Part shown: positions 1 to 11,714 of the stretch, in pieces
Layout of the letters: each line of letters starts with the position of its first letter
How positions within the stretch are numbered: the first letter of the stretch is position 1
Assembly (NCBI GenBank): GCA_026225945.1
Contig: JAMJFZ010001796.1
Location: 21,180,001 to 21,244,000, forward strand
Direction of reading: 5' to 3'
Length of the DNA stretch: 64,000 nt
DNA from: Cricetomys ansorgei
Lineage: Eukaryota > Chordata > Mammalia > Rodentia > Nesomyidae
Notes under the pieces: generated by a model
Told to the model about the DNA's origin: nothing
The model's input: the letters and a program-made list of their open reading frames with translations, nothing else
Databases searched by the model: none
Translations under genes and position numbers: made by a program

Positions 1-970
1 GAAAATTTAACAGCCATTGCTAATCTTGAGACAATGATGGGTGGGAAAGGGAACATACTACTCCATCATAAAGACCCATTCACAGAACACCTATGACTTG
101 AGTGCCTACTGTGTGCTGTGAAGGGCAGCTGGGGGCAGTGAGCTCTTGGAGGCTTAGGTCTTTTGACAGATACAAGCATCACCGAACAATCAAAGTACAG
201 GTTATGCCGAGGCTATGCAGGACAGGCTGTACAGAAATGGGAGGGGGCAGGGTCCTCATCTAATCATGTGTCAAGAAAGCTTGAACAATAGGGGTCACCA
301 GCCACAAAACAAGGGTAAGGAAAAGCAGAGAGAAGTCTACCCTAGGCAAAGCCCAGTCCTGTAGAAGTACGGGACAAAGGATCGAAGGAGGTCAGCATAT
401 AAGGACTAAGGCAGGGAGGCCCAGTGAAGGGAGAGGTACCTCCCTGGGGCAGTCCACCCACTCCATTGAGAAAACAGCATGGCCTTGGGTCTTGAGGTAT
501 TTCTTATTTTAACAGGAGCTAGGCAGGGCTGGCTGCGAGGGTCCAAGCACTCCTATACACACTAAGAAGATGTACCTGGCTATGTATGAAGAAAGGCTTT
601 GAGAGGCCATTACAGAAGCCAGTTTAGGGGCTACTCTAGTATGGGGCAGAGCTGGTGACAGCTTGACTGGGGTGGTGGGGACAGAGTCACAGAGCAGGGA
701 GTGTGACATCAGAGATGGAATTAGACTGTGCAAGCCCTTGATGGAGAGAGAATGACACTTCACTCTCCCTTTCCTGGCTAGTGTGGCTGGATTATTGAGG
801 TGTTGTGACTGAGTGGGGGGTCACTTCAAAGTAAGCAGGTGCAAATGGGATACCCAGAGCTCTGTTTTATAAGTAATGAATTGGAGATGCCATTAAGGCA
901 CCCCAGTGACAGGGGCTCTAGATACTTGCAGTTAGATGTTAAAGTCACTATTTTAGTTAATAACTGTAGG
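1..970. other. Intron sequence, nothing recognised
   Basis: No exon, RNA gene or known repeat could be identified. Base composition is mixed and open frames are short and without recognisable protein content. Confidence 0.5.
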
Positions 971-974
971 CTGG

Positions 975-1110
975 TATTGATTGTGAATTCCATTTATGCT
1001 GGGCACAACCGTATGCATTTCAAGTGTTGTTCATTTAATCTTCCTGGCAGGCACTGAGGTGGATACTATTGACATCTCTGTCCTGTAAGGGAAGCAGCTG
1101 AGACCCTATA
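975..1110 (+). repeat. MIR-like SINE fragment
   Basis: The stretch with tcatttaatcttcctggcag, an aggtggatactattgac segment and agcagctgagacc follows the central and 3' part of mammalian-wide MIR. It is diverged and partial. Confidence 0.5.
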
Positions 1111-1404
1111 AAGTGCAAAGTGCCCAAGATTACGTACATAAGTGGTAGCACCTGGCTACCGAAGTTTCACACTTCGGTAATGAGTAAACCGTCAATCTGG
1201 TTGGCTGCACTCAGATTCATTTCTGTGTTCTCTATTCTGTGTCAGATGAAAAAAGAAGAAAAAAAATCTTCAGTAAATGGTGTGGGCTCCTCTGCTGGGT
1301 TGGTCAACGATGAAGTCAAATCCATAGCATCGTCCTGTAGACTTGGGGGCAGCAGCCAGGCACCATCTTAAGAGAGAATCTCTTGCTTAGAAACTGAGCT
1401 GCAG

Positions 1405-1617
1405 GAGACTGGAGAGGTGGCTCAGCGGTTCAGAGCACTTGCAGCTCTTGCTGAGGCCCCGGATTCTATTCTCAGCACCTACCCGGTAGCCTACAACAGT
1501 TTGTATCACCAGCTCCAGGGGATCCTACATCCTCTTTTGGCCTCTTCATGTACTTAGACATATATGCAGACAAAACACACACACATATATATATATAATA
1601 ATAATTAAAACAAACAG
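1405..1617 (+). repeat. B2 SINE with target-site duplication
   Basis: The head gactggagaggtggctcagcg carries the tRNA-like Pol III A box of B2. The body contains ccagctccaggggatcctac and the tail is (CA)/(TA)-rich then A-rich. It is flanked by 12-bp direct repeats, actgagctgcag at 1393-1404 and actgagctacag at 1618-1629, one mismatch apart, which fix the insertion boundaries. Confidence 0.85.
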
Positions 1618-1629
1618 ACTGAGCTACAG

Positions 1630-2400
1630 TGGGGTCCTGAGATCAGAGAACAGCCACAGGTCAGGTTGCCCTGCCCTTGCCCCCTGGATGAGGAAGGCCT
1701 GGAGAGGCAGTTCTGCAGAACAGGAGAGCGGATTATGACAAACTAAAGGCAGCAGGGGCTTGACTACGGCTGAGAAGTGCTTATGGAGAGACAGCCCTGC
1801 CTTTGGTGGCTGTGTACAGAGCTCATCAGCTGAGCAAAGACCTGAATTTGACAGCACTACACCTGAGGTAGGTGAGTTGATCTAATTCTAAAGCCGCATA
1901 ACTGTCCTTCATAGCTGTTGAGTCTGGGAACGCTGAGGGTCCAGGGGTGCACAGGACTCCCACAGCCACATTCCCCCAGCACAGTGATTCATACTCGGGT
2001 GGTCTATAAAGCACAAAGATGGGCCTCTGCCTGCACCAGTCTCAGCGCTATGGCTGCGGCCCACGCTCCTACACACTTGGGGAACACCTCCAGCTAAATC
2101 ATTAGCCACTTGAGGTCTATGATCTAAGGATTCTTGAGAGACTGAGAGAGTCTGTCCTGTTAGAATGGAAAGCTGAACGTAGCCAGCAGAGAGAGGTCCC
2201 TGGCACACAGGGAAGGAAAAATGGCCTTCGTGAAGACAACTCCTTTGACATCAGACAGGCTCAGTAACTAAAGTCCACAGTTTAACTGACACCCACCCCA
2301 TGCAGGTAACTGTCACTCGACAGTTTTCAAGGACCGAGAAATAAGCTGGCCCAACACTTCACCTTTTTGTTCTTTCTTGGTAATCCTGTGATGTCCCATT
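1630..2400. other. Intron sequence, nothing recognised
   Basis: No exon, RNA gene or repeat family was recognised. Minus-strand open frames here overlap each other in different frames and show no domain. Confidence 0.45.
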
Positions 2401-2404
2401 TTTG

Positions 2405-2437
2405 AGATTTTTATTTTATGTGTGCAGGTGTTTTATA

Positions 2438-2470
<33 letters not shown>

Positions 2471-2622
2471 GCCACCTGCATGCATGGTTCACGGAAGCCA
2501 GAATAGGGTTCAGATTCCCTGGAACTGGGTTACAGACTGTTGTGAGGTGCCACGTAGGTGCTGGGACCAAGCCACCTGAGTCCTCTGAAAGAGTTAATGG
2601 CCGAGCCATCTCTCCAGCCCCC
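2405..2622 (-). repeat. B3/B2 SINE, minus strand, with internal (TG)n
   Basis: It ends in gccgagccatctctccagcc, the reverse complement of the B2/B3 head. The interior ccctggaactgggttacaga is the reverse of the conserved body. A (TG)n/(CG)n run at 2438-2471 marks the tail side. Confidence 0.8.
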
Positions 2623-2689
2623 GTCCTCTAACTGTGCATTTAGGTGACTCTTAACTTTGTTGTGCTTTTAAGAATTTTATGCTGTGATT

Positions 2690-3075
2690 TGTTATTCCCT
2701 CCATATCTTCATCCAATTCTATTTTTTTTCCATTGGGAGGCAATTCTGTTGTCTTTTCTTGCTATTTTTCTCTTTCTTGCCTTCTCTGTCTCCTCCTTTT
2801 GAATTTCTTTCTACATTTAGCAGCATTCTGACTTTATTGCTTTTAATACTATCATGTTTTAATTTTTCGTTTCCCTTCTTACATCTTCTCAACTTCTTTC
2901 TGAACTCTGTCATTAATGAGGGATCACTTTTCATTTTCCTTTCATTCTCTCTCTACATCTTTCTCCACTCACCTTCTTTCTTTCTCCTGTTTAGCCTCGT
3001 GTCTCTCCACCCTGTTCGTCCCCTTTCCCTGACTGTTTCTCTTATCTCATTAATTTACTATTTCACACATATTTA
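2690..3075. repeat. Pyrimidine-rich tract on plus strand
   Basis: About 380 bases with strong C+T excess, including runs of ctttct and tctctc. The plus-strand open frame across it encodes mostly Phe, Leu and Ser, as expected from low complexity. It lies just upstream of the HAL1/L1 relic and might be an inverted part of that element, which I could not establish. Confidence 0.5.
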
Positions 3076-3374
3076 CTACAAAAAAAAACTTTAGCCTCAT
3101 GCCATATTCCACAGTAGTTTTGATCATTTTCATTTTATCGGTCATCGGTGATGTATCGATGTATTTGATTTTTAAGTGTATTTCTGTATTTCATATAGTG
3201 TGACGTAGTTATTTCTAAAAACAGTTTGCTCTCTTCCTAGCTAGTTGTACCGGAAGGGATTGAGCCTTCCAGCATAGGATGTTCAATAAAAAGACTACCA
3301 GAAGAGATATCCGAACCAACAGATACACAAATTGCAACACGGAAGTATAAGGAACACAAGAAAGCAAGAAAATG

Positions 3375-4290
3375 TGACGCTGCCAAATGATCCTAACTCC
3401 TTAACCACCGAACTCAAAGACACTTAAGTGGCTGAAGTACCAGGTGAGGAGTCAAAGTATTTCTAGTCAGAATGATCAGTTGATCTGTGAAAGGATGCAA
3501 ATGAGCAGATGGATCCATCCAGGGCCCGGAGAGGAAGGTCATCAACCTCGAGGGAAAATGAGGGGGAAAGCCAGGAAAATGAAGCAGAAAATCATCGATG
3601 TGGATGAAAAACTCAGCAACACAGAAGAAAGTCTCAGCAAGCAAATTGAGATTTTGAAAATAAATAAATAAACAAATGGAAATGTTGGAAGCCAAAAAAA
3701 AAATTCCTGAAGAAATAAAATTTAAAAACACAGTGGAATGCATGACCAATAGCCACAACCAAGCAGGAAAAAAGACTCTCAGGGGTGGAGGACAAGGCTA
3801 ATGAAACATTACAATCAAACATCTGTAACAAAAATAAATAAACAAAAGAACATGACCACAAGATCTAAGAGACCAAACATAAGAACCCATGGGTTGAAGC
3901 AGTTGAGGTGAACACTAAAAGCATATCAAATGTAGCCAACAAAATTACAGCAGAAAATTTCCCAAGTCTAGGAAAAGAATCAGACATTCAAACACAAGAG
4001 GCATCTAGCACCCCAAATGGAACATGACCAGAGAAGACCATCTCCACAAAAGATTAGAGTCAAGATGTCAAAAATACAAAACAAAGAAACACCATGAAAA
4101 CCTATAAGGGAAAACAACTCCCCTACAAGTGCAGAAACATCAGGATAACCTCAGATATCTAATCAGCAACCCTCAAAGTCAGGGAATAATGGATCAATAC
4201 ATTTCAAGCCCTGGAAGTAATGAATGCCAACCCAGATTAATATGCCCACCTAGGAGCACATGAACACGAGCCTAGGAAGGGTTAGTGTCA
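3375..4290 (+). mobile_element. HAL1/L1-type ORF1 relic
   Basis: The stretch with acagcagaaaatttcccaag, an acaccatgaaaacctataagg segment, cataaggataacctcagat-like and ttcaagccctggaagtaatg follows the conserved C-terminal part of an L1-class ORF1 (RNA-binding protein), most like half-L1 (HAL1). It has many in-frame stops and indels and is non-coding today. Possible HAL1 3' sequence continues to about 4600. Upstream limit uncertain. Confidence 0.7.
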
Positions 4291-4679
4291 ATCCCAATTC
4301 TAGTTTGGAGCATTCTAGCCTGATACAGTGTTTTCCTGAATCTGCATCGTAGAAGACCTGTGTAATACAAGAGGGACATAAATACATTTAACATACAAAG
4401 AAGGCAGCAACAGTTAGCATCAGCACACAGAAGATCTACACAAAAGCTCTTTACACATTAACTCAACGTCTACTCTTGAATTAGAATCTTTGGCTTGATA
4501 GAAGCCAAAGATTGTCTGCATCACTGACAAAACAAAAATTTCAAACCTCTTACAAATTTAGGGAATGATCACAAACAGACTCACCTTCTGGTGTTCAAGT
4601 GTATCTCCTAATCAGTTATGTCTTCATGGAAGATTGTTTAGAAATAAAGGAGGAATTTATCAGAATGGAAATAATGTCA

Positions 4680-4790
4680 TGCTGAGCAAGTACCACCCAA
4701 GAGACTGAAGCAGGAAGGCTGTGGGTCTAAGGCCAGTCTGGATCACATGGTGACACCATCTCTTAAAGCCAACAAACATGGAGCCACTTG
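4680..4790 (+). repeat. B1-like fragment
   Basis: The order ccaagagactgaagcaggaagg, ggccagtctggatcacatg and accatctctta matches the middle of a B1/7SL-type SINE, strongly diverged. Confidence 0.45.
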
Positions 4791-5299
4791 TGCCGACCCT
4801 TGCAAGAGTAACTACAGCCAAGATGTTGTGGTGAGGTGGTTCTTAAGCATGACTACTGGACACTGGCTTCTAATCTTGGTTCTTTTTATTCTGTCTATAA
4901 TAGTTGTCCAGGCGTAGGCATATTTCAGGAGTTTTCACATCAAATCCTCAAGGTAGAGGTCTAAAAACAAATTGTAACCATTCTGGCATGAAAGAAAGTA
5001 CTGAAGAAAGAGAGACTTCTGTCTCTCCTTTTGGCTACCATATTATTAAAACAGTGGACTCCAAGGAATTGTAATTTCCCTAGGAATCTCTTTCTAGATG
5101 ATTCAAAGCCCTGGTGTGGCCAGAAGATGAACTTGTCTATCAAGAAAAGATTGCACACAGTTTTGACACCCTGTCAGACCACCTTACCAAAGAGATGGAG
5201 CTGAGACATTAATGGTCAAAGATGGGAGGGATCACACCTTGACAGGTCTGCTCAGCATTAAGTGTTCCTCAGGATCCAAGTACTTTGATTTGGTTTTGT

Positions 5300-5525
5300 T
5301 GTTTGTTTGTCTGTTTCTGAGACAGGGTCTCTGACTTGGACCCAGAGGTCGTGGAATTGGCTAAGTTAACTGGCCAGAAAATCCCAGGGATCCTCCTGAG
5401 TCTGACTTCAAAGCATTAGGGTTATAAATATAAGCCACTACATGTGGTTTTAAATGTAGGCAATGAAGATCTAAACTCAGGTCTTCATGTTCGGCCAGCA
5501 AGCCCTTTCCTGGCTGACCCATCTC
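5300..5525 (-). repeat. B4-like SINE, minus strand
   Basis: The segments gagacagggtctctgacttgg, tcctcctgagtctgacttc and the ID-type end tggctgacccatctccccaa are in the order of a reverse-complemented B4 (B1 part plus tRNA/ID part). Confidence 0.6.
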
Positions 5526-5529
5526 CCCA

Positions 5530-6318
5530 AACCAAGTGACTCTGATCCATCAAAGAACAGTCAATAGTAAGAAGGTCCAGGAGGAAGCACTCTCTGAACA
5601 GCATTCTCATGCAGAGAAGCATCTGGAACTGGGAGGCAGAACTCCCCCAGCCAGCCTGGCTGGATAAGATGAAACTTTACTGCCCTGTTTAAATAAGAAA
5701 ATGACTTTCAATGGTGAATATTCATCAGCTTTCAAAACAGGCAAAACCAGGATCCCATGTCAATCACTGTCCCCTCCATCCAGGTGCTACACTGTCCCAG
5801 TACATCGGACCCAATCCTGACATTTCCAACTTCAGTTCATTCACCCACAGCCCAATGCTTTTCAGCTCTATTTTCAAGTTTGTCCTTTCTGGAATTTTCT
5901 CCAAGCAACTGAAGGAACCTGCTATATTCAAAGACACTTGAAAACACAAAGGCAAAGTGAATTCAAATCCTGTGTTGCTTTTTGGCTTTCCAGAGCAGAG
6001 GCTGCATTTTTTGATAGGATTCTAATGCTTGTCTGTGAAACACATTTTTTTGGCTGACTGGATAGCAGTGAACTTTGGATGACATCTGAAGACTCTCAGC
6101 CCCAGTGGAAAGGCTGGATGCAATCTCAACAAGTGGGCACAGCAGGAAGCAAGAGACAAAAGTTCTTCTTGGATTCTGAAGACGGGGGTGACTTAAGTGG
6201 TCCCTCCGAGCCTCATGGCTTCATGATCAGTGATGTGGGGGCTTTCTGGTCACAGTTAGCATCCTTTTCTTGCTGAAGGAAAAACCCACACTAAATAGTA
6301 CCCAGTTGAAATACTTAC
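5530..6318. other. Intron flanking the EGF 10 exon, no repeat seen
   Basis: Apparently unique sequence. It carries the gtaagtat donor of the adjacent exon at 6318-6311 on the minus strand. No further exon was seen. Confidence 0.5.
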
Positions 6319-6450
6319 GGATTTCACAGTTTGCCCCCACCCAACCATGAGGGCAGTGGCAGGTGTATCCATTGGGCTGGTCCAAGCAGGTTCCAGCATG
6401 ATGACAAGGGCTGCTGTCACATTCATTGATGTCAACGTCACACTCTTCAC
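6319..6450 (-). CDS. Dner: Dner coding exon: end of EGF 9 and EGF 10, last ectodomain repeat
   Basis: A 132-bp internal exon, phase 1 at both ends (44 codons). The acceptor reads caccttcccag and the donor is a strong gtaagt. After GEEC, which closes EGF 9, comes EGF 10 with a classic calcium-binding start D-V-D-I-N-E-C, then C-D-S-S-P-C (O-glucose type), C-H-H-A-G-T-C (O-fucose type), C-L-D-Q-P-N-G-Y-T-C (calcium-binding Asp/aromatic pattern), and closing HCPHGWVGANC followed by E-I. The final base, c, begins the codon completed by the next exon, expected to be His before the juxtamembrane stretch. As I recall the mouse protein, it has DIDINEC and DSNPC here, so two conservative changes are visible. 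Confidence 0.97.
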
Positions 6451-8600
6451 CTGGGAAGGTGAAGACAAATAACAATGATTGGCTGTACCCAGCTCTCCCA
6501 TGAGCTCCCTGAAAACGATCAAGATACCAGGCTGGTGATCAAGATCTCTAGGCGCAGTCACAAAGGCCAGCCTCCTATTTTTACAAAGTAAGGAACTCTC
6601 AGAAAATTCCAGACAAGAGATTTTTAACTTAAGTAAAACTGAATTAAAAAAAAAAAAAAAAGCATTGTTAAGAAGACTCTCTCCTTGAGCCCATGAAGCA
6701 GCTAACTAAAGTTATCCCCACATCTGAATAAACGTTTTGAGATTGAAAGTAGAACTTCAGTTCCCGATGTTGTTAAAGTCTACTGTATTTTGGAGTCAGG
6801 AGCTGACTTTCATACATATTTCTGAAGTTCTAGGAAGCAGAACACTCACAGCTTATGGTTATTTTGTAGCCAAGTGTTTGAGTTTGCTGGGCTGGACACT
6901 GGCTCTTTAGTGGGCACAGCTGTATACCCAGTTCAAGCCCTTTGTGAAAACCAATTCTCCTTTCTTACTCCCTCTATATGCTTAGATTAAGCAGGGAAGA
7001 GACTGAAAACCCCAGGGGGAACTTAGGCCCAGCTGGAGTGACAGTTACAAATTAGCCCAAATCTGACACACTCCTTCCTAGGAAATGGCAGCCCAAAGGA
7101 TGCTCACAGGCACTCCAGTCTGTTCTCCCCCAAAAGAAAGAAGGCCAGACCATGACAAGACCCAGCATCCTGGGTTTCCAGGCCTGCCCAGAGCACTTGC
7201 TGTATGTAGCATGCCACACCAGCACACAGACCAACGTCACTGTTACCCAAACATTCCTGTACAGAAGTATCTTGCTGGCAAAAGTTGCATGAACAAAGAC
7301 ACCCTTGAACAATTTTACAACCATCATGATGAGCTGATACAAGATGAATGCACTCCTTAAACGTAAGGGCCTTTTATCAAAGCTGAAGAGGATACTTCAC
7401 CCTGAGGCAATCTCTCTTAAAAGGTTAAAAAAAAAATGGGAAGGAGAATTTTTTTTTAAATAATCCCTCATATGCTTAGATAAATGCAGAAATGGACAGA
7501 AAAAAAAAACCAAAAACTACTCTTGTCACCATCATCAACTAACAGCAAAACCAAATATTTTGTTCCCATCTTCAGAAGACAATATTTCAGTGTATTCAGG
7601 TAATTACTTCCAGGCTTATTTAGCATTAAATTGCTTTTCTATCTGATGTTGGTTTGCTTCACATTTATAAAAACTGCCGTATGTTACTAACAGATCATTT
7701 CAGGGGAAGAATCTCAGACTGAAATATGTCGTGTCTGCTCCACTTCACACGCTTCATCTGCCTGGCATCTGATAGTTTTAAGTCAAATCTGTCAAACAAA
7801 ACATTCACTGTCTCTGGGTCATCCTTAAATTATTATAATCCAATCACATTGGGGCGAATTTGTTTCTTGCAATAAATATAGTAATTTACATCAATAGGAA
7901 GGACACAAAATTGATTGCCTTGTGCTAAGTTGCTTTGGCCTGTTTAAAATGTGGTCTCTGTGTATCAGCAGGGTGACCACTCTGAGAGAAGGACATTGGC
8001 TACACCATTACAGATGGCAGTACGTGGTAGACTGCTTGAAAAGCACATCAACAGGAATGTGCTGAGAAGGGATGAAGGACAAAAATCAAAGGCTTCCACA
8101 GATCAATACAGCAGTGCCACTTCCCCCCATTTTGGAAGCCAGACTTAATGAAGATATTTACTAAGCAATAGCTTGCTTGAGCTGGTAACCCAGACATTGA
8201 AAATTCACTCATTCTGCAGTGAGACACCCGTGACCTGCCCAGCAATAGTGACAGAAACAGCCTGAGTCTTCCCAACCTTCACAGTTGGGCAAAACCCAAA
8301 TCCTCACTCCGCTCCATCAAGGGCAAGGTCAACATCACACCCTCTATGCACAGAGTGACTTTAAACTCATGGCAGTCTTCAGGATTTGGCTTCACGGTGT
8401 TGAGATTACAAGCATAACCTGCTACACCCAGGCAAGCATCAGACTTTCCGAGCATTTCAACACCCTGACATTGTTTCCAGTCAATGTGCATTTTGTCTTA
8501 TTTTTACTAGAAGGGCTCTTAGTACTAGTTGTGTGTATTTACTAACTGCTAACTTAATGAGTCTGAGATTTTGTGGCCCTGAGATAGTTGTCTTTCTGAT
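6451..8600. other. Intron 3' part, mostly unrecognised
   Basis: Contains a pure A run at about 6646-6661 and AT-rich sequence. A very diverged minus-strand B1-like patch may lie at 8340-8435. No exon or RNA gene seen. Confidence 0.45.
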
Positions 8601-8604
8601 TGAC

Positions 8605-8785
8605 TTGTTGATTATTTACTTTCAGTGTATCACATGCATGTCTGGTGCCAGAAGAGGCCAAAAGAAAGTGTCAGGTCCCCTGGAACTGACATTATAGACA
8701 GTTTTGAGATATCGTGTGGTTGCTGGGCATCAAACCCAGGGTCCTATCTTAGCAGCAGGATGCAGCAACCACTACAGTAGAGGGT
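8605..8785 (-). repeat. B3/B2-like SINE fragment, minus strand
   Basis: The segments catgcatgtctggtgccagaag, cccctggaactgacattata and gttgctgggcatcaaaccca are the reverse complement of the B3/B2 body; the head is lost. Confidence 0.65.
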
Positions 8786-8854
8786 CAAACCAAAGGAGCA
8801 ACATAGAAAAGTTGGCATTAAAATAAAATGGTCGTATCACTCACCATGTTAAAA

Positions 8855-8908
8855 TAGGGTTAGGGTTAGGGTTAGGGTTCTTAGGGTTAGGGTTAGGGTT
8901 AGGGTTAG
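8855..8908 (+). repeat. Interstitial telomeric repeat, (TTAGGG)n
   Basis: About nine TTAGGG units, perfect apart from one extra C after the fourth unit (ggttcttaggg). The array begins at tagggttaggg and ends at gggttag before caggc. The six-base unit is the vertebrate telomere repeat, so this is an intrachromosomal copy. Confidence 0.95.
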
Positions 8909-9007
8909 CAGGCAAGCTTGGAGACAAGGAGGAAGAGAGGATGGAATGGTAGGAGTCTACCTGCCCACTTTCAAAAGTCATGTGGCCATAGTAGATTTTA
9001 GTTATTG

Positions 9008-9200
9008 AGGCTGGATTGGCAACTGAACAGATGCATCAATCAACAAGAAAGAAGGAAGAACTCAAAATAGACCCACACAAATATTGCCAAATGATTTTTG
9101 ACCAAGGTTGAAAATCAGTTCAATGAAGGAAAAACAGATGGCCTTTTTAACTAATGAAGCAAAGTTTAAAAAGGAAAAAACAAATAATGTCTAGTTGGAA
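9008..9200 (+). mobile_element. L1 ORF2 relic, 3' part
   Basis: The text aatagacccacacaaatattg, ccaaatgatttttgaccaagg and tcagttcaatgaaggaaaaac follows the region after the reverse-transcriptase domain in L1 ORF2. It is short and has lost its frame. Confidence 0.7.
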
Positions 9201-9282
9201 AATTCCATGAAGGAATGCAGTCTGTGAAGAAAAGTAAATTAAAGAGAGAAGTCTCCCTTTGAAATGAGTGATATTAGGGTGC

Positions 9283-9423
9283 TGCTGCTGCTGTTGGGAC
9301 AGGGTCTTAGGTAGCCCAGAGTGGCCTTGAACTATTAAACCAAGGATTACTTTGAACTTGTGATCCTCCTGCCTTCACCTTCCCAGTGCTGGGATTATAG
9401 GCTTGATCAACCATTTCTGGCTT
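9283..9423 (-). repeat. B1 SINE, minus strand
   Basis: The segments gggacagggtcttaggtagc, cttgtgatcctcctgccttc and cccagtgctgggattatagg are the reverse complement of B1. Confidence 0.8.
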
Positions 9424-9429
9424 AAGTCT

Positions 9430-10480
9430 GGTTAAACTAAACGAAAATGAGCTGCAAGCAGGCACTGTATTCTAGTTGAAAAAGTCACTTTCTAAAAAGG
9501 CATACGGTAGCAATTTTGATACTGCTATGGCGGTCTGCTGGAAATGAGCGATGAAGTGAATGCATGTTGGACAGTGGGAACCACTTAGGTTGATGTTGGT
9601 TTGGGGGTTATGGATAAATAAAAGACTAGAACGATCCCTGTGGTGCTGGATTAGAGTTAGGCCTTCCTATTAAACTTAATATAGGTACAGCTAGCTGCAT
9701 ATGAAGATGTATGTACACCATATGCACACATTAGTATATACACAAACTTCTGTGCTCAGCCAAGAGGCTCTAAAAGCAGTGATATTCGAATCACAAGTAC
9801 TTGTAGGGCCTAGATATTTATTTAGAATATTCTCTGATAAGGAACCAGGGGATCTTGGTGAAATGGATGACTCCAGGATGGATGCAGGAAATAGACAAAA
9901 TGAGACTGGCGTATCTTAAAATGTCAGAAAATATACAAGTGCAGTAGCACAACACAAAGCCAGCAACCCCCACACCCATATGGAGATGTGTAGAAGGGGC
10001 ACAGGAACCAAATGAAAGACCTCCCAGTGGCCAAAGTAGGAACATTGTGAGCAAATAAAATAAACTAAAAAGTGTTGCCCTGTAACACGAACCATACACT
10101 AAGTGCCCATGAGTCCTCATTAATATAAATAAATGGTTGAACAAAGTAGTAAATGAGGGCGAATAAACAAGTCTCTCACAGGGAAGGATTCCAAATAGTC
10201 CTTTAACCACCCCACCCTCATACAGGGAAGCACAGCCTCCCTCATTAAGGGTAGGCTAGGCCAAGTGACTTCCTCCCACACAGTACACTATTGAAAAGGA
10301 AAGAAAGCAAAATGATGATGGTAAAACCTTGTGTGCACCACATCAACCAGTGACAAAGACCATCAGTGACCACGAGTTATACTGAAAGCATCGGGCCTTG
10401 ATATGTGATGACAGGATCAGAAAATGGACAAAAGAAAGACATGAAGAGACCCTTCACCCTGGATGATATTCAGATATTTA
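9430..10480 (+). mobile_element. Probable old L1M 3' UTR region
   Basis: The part at about 10270-10430, with caccacatcaaccagtgacaa, accatcagtgacc and ccttgatatgtgatgac, resembles the 3' UTR of ancient mammalian L1M elements. The sequence before it is unrecognised and included only tentatively. Confidence 0.4.
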
Positions 10481-11340
10481 AAAAAACACATAAAAATGTC
10501 TATTCATTTTTCTATAGATAAAGTCAAGCTAAAACCATAGTGAGCTCTCACTATCTGGCTAACAGATTAAGAAAGCCTCAGAGAAAAGGGTATATGCAAA
10601 GCCGTAACTGAAAGACAGAGAGGATGTAAAGGAATGTTTTTCCAGGAGGCTCTTTATGCTGTGAGGCCTTCCTTATGGCTACATGCCGCTTGGACTTCTG
10701 GGAGCAGCATGGAGGGAGTTATATAAGAGACAGGGTGTCTGTCGAAAAGTTCAGTTGGGGTAGAGACAGGGAAAGAGTGAGCACCAGAGTTGGTTGGGTG
10801 GTGACAGGAAGAGTGAGCTCCAGAAGCTGATGATAAAATGGACATAACTGAGGTTTTAAAAAAGTTACAAGTCTAATCTTTCTCAGTAACTGCCAGGAGA
10901 AGCTGAACCTGAGGGGATGGAGTTCCCTTAGGAATCCAGCTATGAGTGAAAAAGTCATAGTTTCAAAAGGCTTCAAAGCTTAGATACAGAACTTAGAAAT
11001 GGCTGCAGCCTTTAAGAGCCCAACCCAAATGGCAGAAAGCCAAACATACACACCTTAAACAAAGAAAAACCCATATCAAGAGGGTCTACACCAGGTCGTT
11101 GGGCCTATGGAGAGAGCTGTGCAGAAGCACACCAGGCTTGGAGAGCAGCGAAGCTCTCTCTGTTTGGAGGGAAATGGGACACTGGATTGAGTATTTACTT
11201 ACATGACGATTATTTGTCTAACTTACTCTACTCCGTCAATGACAAGGTTATCAAACACTCCCTAGTTGGCCAGTTGTTTTACTAAAACTCAGATACACTC
11301 AGAGTGGAAGGTAAACAAGGAAATTAAAAGAAGCCCAGAG

Positions 11341-11525
11341 GCTAGAGAGATGGCTCCAGAGGACTTGGGTTCAATTCCTAGAACCCACATGGCAGTTCAC
11401 AACAAAGTGTAAATCAGCCCAGGGGAATCCTACACCCTCTTCCTGTCTCTGTGAGCACTACACACACATGGTGCAGTTACACACATGCAGACAAAACATA
11501 TATACACTCAAAATAAATTTTTTTA
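11341..11525 (+). repeat. B2 SINE with short internal deletion
   Basis: It runs from gctagagagatggctc to an A/T-rich tail. The segment between the Pol III A box and B box that normally reads gcggttaagagcactt... is missing: ggctc joins directly to cagaggacttgggttcaatt. Confidence 0.75.
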
Positions 11526-11714
11526 AAAAGGGGATCAAAATTATCCCGTAGTTTCCAGGCAGAGCAACTTACAGTGATAATAATACCATCCGAAGTGCTA
11601 TCCAATATTAAAAATTTAAAGGAGAAACAGAGGATAATCTATGAGTTGTGTGTGTGCTTGAGATCTCTAAGGCAGATTACTGAACAGGCAGTTGGAGATT
11701 CACTCAATATTCTG

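Noticed and set aside
1405..1617. tRNA-like gene
   Set aside because: The Pol III box similarity is that of a B2 SINE; no cloverleaf tRNA gene was found here or in the other B2/ID copies.
2684..3094. 136-codon hydrophobic plus-strand frame
   Set aside because: The apparent membrane protein comes from a pyrimidine-rich tract that gives Phe, Leu and Ser by composition.
1..6318. Dner transmembrane/cytoplasmic exon downstream of EGF 10
   Set aside because: I looked on the minus strand for the juxtamembrane and hydrophobic segment and found no matching reading frame; it probably lies beyond position 1.
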